Shown here piece after piece: positions 15,796 through 20,766 of a DNA stretch of 20,766 bases. The position numbers were made by a program, and so were the translations under genes. The stretch's first letter is position 1. Every line of letters starts with the position of its first letter. Origin of the DNA: an uncultured Anaerolineaceae bacterium (GTDB taxonomy: Bacteria > Chloroflexota > Anaerolineae > Anaerolineales > Anaerolineaceae); the NCBI GenBank assembly GCA_937920255.1, contig CALDSL010000464.1, positions 1 to 20,766 on the forward strand, given 5' to 3'. Below the pieces are notes generated by a model. The model did not search any database and was not told the DNA's origin. It was given only the letters and a program-made list of their open reading frames with translations.

Positions 15796-16425
15796 TTATA
15801 CGTCTTTGCGCACCAGGATGGTGAAATCGTACAGACCGTAATCGTGCAGCAGGGCCACGTGGCGCGAACAGTGGCGCTTGCAGTAATCGAAGAAAAAGCC
15901 CGGGTTAGCGTAATACAGGTCGGGGCGCATGTGGTCGGGATCCGAGTACAGGGTAAGCATATTGAACGCAAACCCGCGCCGGCTGCAGCGGTGCAGGCGC
16001 TCGATGCTATCGATCACCAGCGCGGTCCAGTCTTCATTACGGGCATCCAGCTTCATATTGAACGTGCCGCTGACCACAGCGTAGTCGACCTCGGGGATTT
16101 CTTCAAACTGGCTGGTAAACACCACGTCCGGCTGCCCCTGGAAAATGGCGCGCCCCTGCTGCACCATTTCTTCGACGATATCGTAACCGTAATAACGCAC
16201 GTTGTGCCCGCTGCGCATCAGATAGGCCAGCATCGCGCCGTACCCGGAACCGTAATCCAGCAGTGAGTATTCGCGGTTATCGTTCATCAGCTTCATCAAC
16301 TGGTCAAAGCGCAGGTTCATGGCGCGGTCAGAGTTGTAATCCACGCCCCAGTGGGTGGGACCGTGCTGCTCCAGCTTTTGCTGGAAATAACGCCGGATGG
16401 GATCCAAATCAAAATCGGCGGGCAT
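15796..16425 (-). CDS. Class I SAM-dependent methyltransferase
   Basis: A 209-residue soluble protein with a Rossmann-like methyltransferase fold. LLDYGSGYGA (55-64) is the SAM-binding motif I, YYGYDIVEEMV is the acidic motif II region, and YAVVSGTFNMKL is the motif IV strand. The C-terminal part holds several aromatic residues and two nearby Cys. The partner genes (WecE transaminase, WbqC, glycosyltransferases) suggest a sugar or amino-sugar as substrate, giving an O- or N-methylated residue, but this is inferred from context. AAAGG lies 7 nt before the ATG. It begins 10 nt after the WbqC gene stop, so it is in the same operon. Confidence 0.85.
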   Translation of the reverse strand: MPADFDLDPIRRYFQQKLEQHGPTHWGVDYNSDRAMNLRFDQLMKLMNDNREYSLLDYGSGYGAMLAYLMRSGHNVRYYGYDIVEEMVQQGRAIFQGQPDVVFTSQFEEIPEVDYAVVSGTFNMKLDARNEDWTALVIDSIERLHRCSRRGFAFNMLTLYSDPDHMRPDLYYANPGFFFDYCKRHCSRHVALLHDYGLYDFTILVRKDV

Positions 16426-16435
16426 GGAAAACCTT

Positions 16436-17128
16436 TCAGTGAAGAATATGGCGCAGGGCGTCTGGGCCGGTCATGCACATCAGGTCGATGATCGAGACCT
16501 GGGGGTCGTAAGGCGGGTACAACTGCGGGTAAGGTGGGTAATCGTAGCGCATGTATTCCAGCCCAATACCGGCCTCGCGGAACAGGTCTTCTTCGATGTA
16601 ATCGCGGGCGGACGGCCCGGAAATATAATGCGTGGCGCCCACCTGGGTCAGAATTTCGATCAACCGGCGGGTTTTTGTGCCCTGGATGCCCCTCATGCTG
16701 CTCGAGCGCAGAAAACGCGTGTGCTGGATGCCCAGCGCCCGCGCCAGGGCGATAGTGGTGGGAACGGTGAAATCCGCCAGCAGGGCCGGCTGTTCGGCAT
16801 ACAATTCGCGCAGCAGCGCGTAGACCGGCTGGAAGAACGGCGCCTGCCCGTACGCCTGGCGGATGCTGGACAGGTGGCTGGCCGCCCAGGCGCGGCTGGC
16901 ATCGGCGCGGATTTCGCAGATGGGCGTGTGATTGGTCTCGACCCCGGAGCTGTGCACCGGGATGGTCAGCCAGCGCGCCCCGCGCGGCGTCTTGATGCGG
17001 TTGCGATTGCGCCAGCCGTTCTTGTCATATTTGACGTCGTCGTAGAAAATAAACAGATCAGCGCGGGCAATCTGGTGAAAATACCCGCGCCAGGGAATGT
17101 AAGAGGGCTGCAGGATCACCACGTTCAT
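16436..17128 (-). CDS. WbqC-family protein
   Basis: A 230-residue protein matching the WbqC family (PF08889). It opens with ILQPSYIPWRGYF, then ADLFIFYDDVKY and the hallmark NGWRNRNRIKT, followed by LTIPV, and later THYISGPSARDYI. Members occur in surface polysaccharide clusters, often beside aminotransferases like the one here; their biochemical role is unsettled as far as I know. The fixed order WbqC, methyltransferase, WecE in one operon suggests that it acts on the same 4-amino sugar or its conjugate. Its ATG overlaps the stop of the GT2 gene as ATGA (17125-17128), implying coupled translation. Confidence 0.88.
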   Translation of the reverse strand: MNVVILQPSYIPWRGYFHQIARADLFIFYDDVKYDKNGWRNRNRIKTPRGARWLTIPVHSSGVETNHTPICEIRADASRAWAASHLSSIRQAYGQAPFFQPVYALLRELYAEQPALLADFTVPTTIALARALGIQHTRFLRSSSMRGIQGTKTRRLIEILTQVGATHYISGPSARDYIEEDLFREAGIGLEYMRYDYPPYPQLYPPYDPQVSIIDLMCMTGPDALRHILH

Positions 17129-18132
17129 GCTCGCGGCTGGTCTGGCTGTTCCAACGCGCGGGTTTCCTCATCCGCGCTGGCGTTGATCAGCGTCTGCCCG
17201 ACCACATACGTGGGACGGTCGGTGCTGCGGTCAAACACGCGCCCCAGGTATTCCCCCAAAATGCCGATGGCGAACAACTGCACCCCGCTAAAAATGGCGA
17301 TGATCGAAGACAGGAACGGGAAACCGGGGATGCTGCCGAACATCAGGTACGAGATGAACACGTACAGGAACACCGCGATCCCCACCAGGGTAAAGCCAAA
17401 CCCCAGAAAGCTGGTGAAACGCAGTGGCTTGGTGCTGAACCCGGTGAGGATGAACATAGCTTGGGCGAACAACTTGGAGAAGTTGTAATTGGAGTGGCCA
17501 ACGACGCGCTGTTTCTCTTCCACCGGCGTCGAGCCAAAGCGCGTGGTACCCCACGATAGCAGCGCGTCGATAATCACATTCGGGCTTTCATAGGTGGCAA
17601 ACGCGTTGCGCAGCACGGTGCGGAAGGCGCGGAAAGCCCCGATCTCGCGCACAGTGGGGATGCCCATTACGTAGGCCAGCATGCGTTTGGTGAGGCGCGA
17701 GAACAGGTTGCGCCACAGCGAGTGCGGCAGCCGCGCCGGGGCGCCGTAAACCACATCGAAGCCTTCGTCCAGCCGGTCGAGCAGCTTGTAGATCTGCTCA
17801 GGCGGGTGCTGCAGGTCGTCATCCATGGTGACGACAACGTCGTAACAGGCGCTGCGCACGCCGCACAGCAGCGCGTTGTGCTGGCCGTAGTTGCGCATCA
17901 TGTTCAGGCCGTGGACAAACGGGTACTGCTCCACCAGCTCGCGCACCACATCCCAACTCGCGTCGCGGCTGCCGTCGTTGATCAGCAGCACCTCAAACCG
18001 CGCGCAGATGGGCGGAAGGGCGGCTGCCAGCCGCGCGACCAGCTCGCGCAGGGTATCCTGGCTGTTATATACCGGCACCACCACGCTGACGGTGCGCGTC
18101 GCGGTCTTGAGTTGCGGTTCTATGGGCGACAT
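17125..18132 (-). CDS. GT2 polyprenyl-phosphate glycosyltransferase (GtrB/ArnC/DPM-like)
   Basis: A 335-residue membrane-associated glycosyltransferase. The catalytic GT-A domain has VVVPVYNSQDT (17-27), LLINDGSRD (49-57) and TMDDDLQHPPE (102-112), the classic pattern of enzymes that put a sugar from a nucleotide onto dolichyl or undecaprenyl phosphate. The basic RVVGHSNYNFSKL segment precedes two C-terminal membrane helices, as in GtrB and ArnC. A longer reading frame exists to 18213, but the ATG at 18132 is chosen: AGGA lies about 6 nt before it, and it overlaps the upstream GT-C gene by 13 nt. The product would be flipped and used by an outward-facing GT-C enzyme, for which the upstream gene is the natural candidate. 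The sugar is unknown. Confidence 0.9.
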   Translation of the reverse strand: MSPIEPQLKTATRTVSVVVPVYNSQDTLRELVARLAAALPPICARFEVLLINDGSRDASWDVVRELVEQYPFVHGLNMMRNYGQHNALLCGVRSACYDVVVTMDDDLQHPPEQIYKLLDRLDEGFDVVYGAPARLPHSLWRNLFSRLTKRMLAYVMGIPTVREIGAFRAFRTVLRNAFATYESPNVIIDALLSWGTTRFGSTPVEEKQRVVGHSNYNFSKLFAQAMFILTGFSTKPLRFTSFLGFGFTLVGIAVFLYVFISYLMFGSIPGFPFLSSIIAIFSGVQLFAIGILGEYLGRVFDRSTDRPTYVVGQTLINASADEETRALEQPDQPRA

Positions 18133-20174
18133 TTCAATCCTGCCTTCACGGCTTCGATTTGTTCCAGGCCGGCCGCATCCGCCTGTTTTTCGATGCGCTG
18201 CCATTCGGCGCACAGCGAAGACTGCAATTTGGGATCGAGCGCGTGCACCTGGCTGGTCAGTTTCTGGGCCGTCTGCCAGTCACCGGAGCGCGCGAAGCCT
18301 TCAATAAACACCATCCATTCCGAAGGCTGCTGCGGGCGCAGGCTGGCGGCCTGCGCGCCGCGGCCCAACTGGCTGACTTTGGCCCAATCCTGATTCTGGC
18401 GGGCAAGCTCGGCGGTCTGATAATAGTAACACCAGGTGGCCTGGTTTTCCACCCCAAACAGCCGCTCGGGTGGCTGTGGACGGCCACCAGGGTCAGAGAG
18501 GATGCGGTCGAAGTTGGTGAGCGGGATGGCCTTGTGCAGTTGGCTACGCATGGGCACCATGTCGGCGGTGTTGTACACGGGGTCGAGGATACGCAGGCAG
18601 CCGGGCGGCGAATACTGGAAGGTGATCGTATTTGAGGTGGAGCCAATAAATTTCGTGGCGCGGTAGCGCACGCCGACTCTCCGGTTGGGGCTCAGGTCGG
18701 TCAGCGAGCTTTTCGACCGCGTGCTCAGATAGAACAGCATGTACGGCATCTGATCCGAGCGCAGTTCAGGAGCATAGATGAGGTTGAGCGGGGCGGTGAG
18801 CGAGTTGTCGGTGTAGTACAGCAGCGGAAGCTCGTAGGTCACCAGCATCGTCCCCGGCTCCAGGTCGGGCATGCGCCAGGTCATCTGCCAGAACAGGTCG
18901 CGCATGTTGTCCAGGTCGCGGCGAAAGGTGTTTGCCGCCTGAAACTGGAAGCCAATGGCGGCGGCCAGCAGCACAGCCAGCAGCACCGTCTTCTGGCGCA
19001 GCGTGCGGATGAAGAACTCCAGCAGGCCGGCCACCAGCAGCGCCGAGCCGGGCATCATCGCCAGGCTGAAACGGTTGTAGGGGAACTCAAGGTCAAACGG
19101 CAGCCCGCCGGCCCAAAACGGCAGCACCGGCAGCAGGAGCAGCGCCGCGCCGGTCAGCAGCCCTTGCTGCGCCCACTGCTGCGTGGCGCGGCTTTCCGCC
19201 TGTGGCTGCGCGCTGTCATTCCAGCGCAGGTTGAGCAGATAGACCAGCAGCGCAACAAAGCTGGCCAGCATCACCCCCCAGGTGATCTGCGTGGCGCGCA
19301 AGCTGAAATCGCTCAACCCCGCCGGGTCAAACGTCTGCCCCCAGGCGGCCAGGCCGGCCGTGAAGCCATTGGAGGCCATCGTGCGCAGCAGGTCGAGCAG
19401 GGCGGCGCCCAGGCTGCTGCTCAACTCCCCCAGCGCCTGCACCTGATAGGTCTCGGCCTGGAAAATGAACGCGCGCCACACGCCAAAAAACACCAGCAGG
19501 GCCAGGTACGGCAGCCAGCGCAGCAGCACTGGCCGCAGACGGCGGCGCTTCAGCGGCTCCGTTTCTGATACCACAAACCACAGCAGCAGCGGGCGCACCA
19601 GCTCGATGCCAAAGAAATATTCGGTCGAAAACAGGCTGAAGGCCGAAAGCAGCAGCGCCAGCCCGGTCAGCAGCAGGAAGCGCCCGTTTTTCCACGGCCG
19701 CTCGGGAAAGGTTCGCAGCGTATAGAGCATCAGCCCCAGCGAGGCCAGGGTGGCGGCCAGCATCAGGTAGGCCTGCGAGTAAACCACCGAGATCCAGTGC
19801 TGGCGAAAACCGGGATACACAGCAAACAGCAGGCCAACCCAGGCCGCCTGGCGCGGCATGCGCGGCCAGGTGATCCGTACCGTCCACCACAGCGCCAGCA
19901 CCGAGATCAGACGGGTGACGAGCGCAAAGATCTGCCAGGCCAGCGGATGGCCGTCAAACAGGCTGGTGGTGGTGATGTAGCTGGCGGCCAGGAAAGGGCG
20001 GTCGCCGTCCAGTGCGTTAATCAAACCGGTGGGGCCGAGCGTGCGCGCGAACCAGGTGTAAGGCCAGTCGTCCCAGTAGAAACCCAGCCAGGGGATCAGC
20101 AGGCCGTACGCCAGCAGGCAGGTGAGGGCGAATGCCAGCGGGATGGTTCGCGGGTGGAAGAGGGACTTTTTCAT
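18120..20174 (-). CDS. GT-C-type polytopic membrane protein with helical C-terminal tail
   Basis: A 684-residue protein. The N-terminal two thirds hold about eleven membrane helices. The first external loop has FYWDDWPYTWF (32-42), where the Asp-Asp pair is the expected catalytic acid motif of GT-C glycosyltransferases that use polyprenyl-phosphate sugars. Residues after about 450 are external and soluble, ending in a roughly 90-residue helical region that resembles TPR-type repeats (AELARQNQDWAKVSQLG, then GFARSGDWQTAQKLTSQV). I do not assign a named family. The frame is open to 20243, but MKKSLF at 20174 makes a proper membrane start and TATACT lies at 20199-20194; no clear ribosome site is seen. 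It heads a tightly overlapped set with GT2 and WbqC, suggesting a donor-maker plus transferase pair. Confidence 0.75.
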   Translation of the reverse strand: MKKSLFHPRTIPLAFALTCLLAYGLLIPWLGFYWDDWPYTWFARTLGPTGLINALDGDRPFLAASYITTTSLFDGHPLAWQIFALVTRLISVLALWWTVRITWPRMPRQAAWVGLLFAVYPGFRQHWISVVYSQAYLMLAATLASLGLMLYTLRTFPERPWKNGRFLLLTGLALLLSAFSLFSTEYFFGIELVRPLLLWFVVSETEPLKRRRLRPVLLRWLPYLALLVFFGVWRAFIFQAETYQVQALGELSSSLGAALLDLLRTMASNGFTAGLAAWGQTFDPAGLSDFSLRATQITWGVMLASFVALLVYLLNLRWNDSAQPQAESRATQQWAQQGLLTGAALLLLPVLPFWAGGLPFDLEFPYNRFSLAMMPGSALLVAGLLEFFIRTLRQKTVLLAVLLAAAIGFQFQAANTFRRDLDNMRDLFWQMTWRMPDLEPGTMLVTYELPLLYYTDNSLTAPLNLIYAPELRSDQMPYMLFYLSTRSKSSLTDLSPNRRVGVRYRATKFIGSTSNTITFQYSPPGCLRILDPVYNTADMVPMRSQLHKAIPLTNFDRILSDPGGRPQPPERLFGVENQATWCYYYQTAELARQNQDWAKVSQLGRGAQAASLRPQQPSEWMVFIEGFARSGDWQTAQKLTSQVHALDPKLQSSLCAEWQRIEKQADAAGLEQIEAVKAGLKCRP

Positions 20175-20234
20175 GCGTTCAGCACCGGGGGTAAGTATAA
20201 ATTCGTTTGCCTCTTTTGCCAACTCCTTAATGGA

Positions 20235-20289
20235 AAGGAGCAAAGGAGCGAAGAACCCAATGAATATTTTCTTCGCGCCTTTGCGTCTT
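20235..20289. repeat. Short imperfect inverted repeat of the TTTGCGTCTT/TTCGCGCC kind
   Basis: Arms 20235-20255 and 20269-20289 match at 18 of 21 bases around a 13-nt AT-rich centre. Read in one frame the element gives FFAPLRLR, a string I recall from many falsely called small proteins, so it is likely a widespread intergenic repeat and not a gene. It sits in the 140-nt gap between the RmlA-like gene and the GT-C gene. It could act as a weak terminator or an RNA processing site; there is no T-tract right after either arm. Confidence 0.6.
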
Positions 20290-20314
20290 CGCGATTCGAT
20301 TGTTCTTTGTAACC

Positions 20315-20766
20315 CTAGCTTTGCTCATCTGCCACGCGCAGCAGGTATTCGCGGTAGGGGCCGCTGGCGCAGCGCCTGGCCAGATCCAGCAGCGCCGGGC
20401 GGGTGATAAACCCCTGGCGGTAGGCAATTTCTTCGGGGCAGGCAATCATAAACCCCTGGCGTTCCTCGATCACCTGGATAAAATTGGCGCACTGCAGCAA
20501 TGCCTCGGGCGTGCTGGCGTCCAGCCAGGCCACCCCGCGCCCCAAAATCACCACCCGCAGCGCCGATTCTTCCATATACACACGGTTCAGGTCGTCGATG
20601 TTCGCGGCTTTGCCCATCCGGCGCGCGATCTGCCGCGCCCGCCCCGCGCCGCGCTGATCATAAAAAAATAGGTCAGGTACGGCGTACAACATCCCTTCCG
20701 GCGGGTCGGGATTGTTGATGCTCAGCGGGCGGTCTTCGGGGTCGAGCGCCACCAGCGAATAACCGC
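20315..20766 (-). CDS. RmlA-like sugar-1-phosphate nucleotidyltransferase, C-terminal part (cut by window edge)
   Basis: About 150 C-terminal residues; the gene runs past the right edge, and the reading frame stays open upstream of the GTG at 20752 with a family-like GYSLVALD. Similarity to glucose-1-phosphate thymidylyltransferase is clear in LFFYD, DDLNRVYMEE, GRGVAWLDASTPEALLQ, NFIQVIEERQGF and ACPEEIAYRQGFI. However, several positions differ from normal RmlA: the EEKP segment reads INNPDPP, WLDTGT reads WLDAST, and the loop before DLN lacks the usual RGELEIT pattern. It may be a divergent or inactive paralogue with a regulatory or altered role. If active it would supply dTDP-glucose for the pathway leading to the WecE substrate. 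It is separated from the next gene by 140 nt. Confidence 0.85.
   Translation of the reverse strand, partial: GYSLVALDPEDRPLSINNPDPPEGMLYAVPDLFFYDQRGAGRARQIARRMGKAANIDDLNRVYMEESALRVVILGRGVAWLDASTPEALLQCANFIQVIEERQGFMIACPEEIAYRQGFITRPALLDLARRCASGPYREYLLRVADEQS

Noticed and set aside
20122..20406. Small plus-strand frame containing FFAPLRLRD
   Set aside because: This is the spurious translation of the palindromic repeat, with no other coding signal.

Overview
This is a GC-rich, gene-dense bacterial window with no rRNA, tRNA, CRISPR array, transposase or phage gene that I can see. The protein types suggest a member of the Chloroflexota, probably Anaerolineae. They include a lipoprotein with a Pro/Thr/Ala-rich linker, an InhA-like metallopeptidase, a TgpA-type transglutaminase, a YtxH-like protein and many GT-C and GT-2 membrane glycosyltransferases. 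That assignment is inference; no marker gene is present. The theme is cell-surface glycan assembly and envelope functions.

Layout. Positions 1-259 hold an unusual imperfect inverted repeat built from about 10-bp CGAAT units. It ends inside the stop codon of a minus-strand PIG-V-like mannosyltransferase gene (257-1420). A divergent promoter region (1421-1534) then leads into a plus-strand block: a lipoprotein (1535-2176), a Wzz-like co-polymerase (2216-3010), a Wzy/O-antigen-ligase-like protein (3003-4478) and a secreted, membrane-anchored InhA-like zinc peptidase (4483-6516). This block meets a GT4 glycosyltransferase (6513-7874, minus) with overlapping stop codons. Next come a YtxH-like small protein with its terminator and a PAP2-family lipid phosphatase (both minus). 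A divergent TgpA-like transglutaminase (plus) follows, and it converges on an M20 peptidase.

From 11659 to the right edge everything is on the minus strand. A PfkB-type sugar kinase and the M20 peptidase are coupled by an ATGA overlap. Two small membrane proteins end in a strong terminator that abuts the kinase promoter. A glycan cassette reads RmlA-like nucleotidyltransferase (partial, cut by the edge), GT-C membrane protein with a helical tail, GtrB/ArnC-like GT2, WbqC family protein, SAM methyltransferase, and WecE/RffA dTDP-4-amino-4,6-dideoxygalactose transaminase.

How the genes may work together (inference): the right-hand cassette looks able to make or modify a dTDP-linked 4-amino-4,6-dideoxysugar, move a sugar onto a polyprenyl phosphate (GT2) and use it outside the cell (GT-C protein). 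The left-hand block looks like polymer chain assembly (Wzz/Wzy). The PAP2 enzyme could recycle the lipid carrier.

The most notable non-coding signals are the phased inverted repeat at the left edge and a group of genes whose -10 box lies only 6 or 7 nt before the ATG, which suggests leaderless transcripts next to genes with strong Shine-Dalgarno sites. I see good candidates for odd biology here but no system that I can claim as clearly new.
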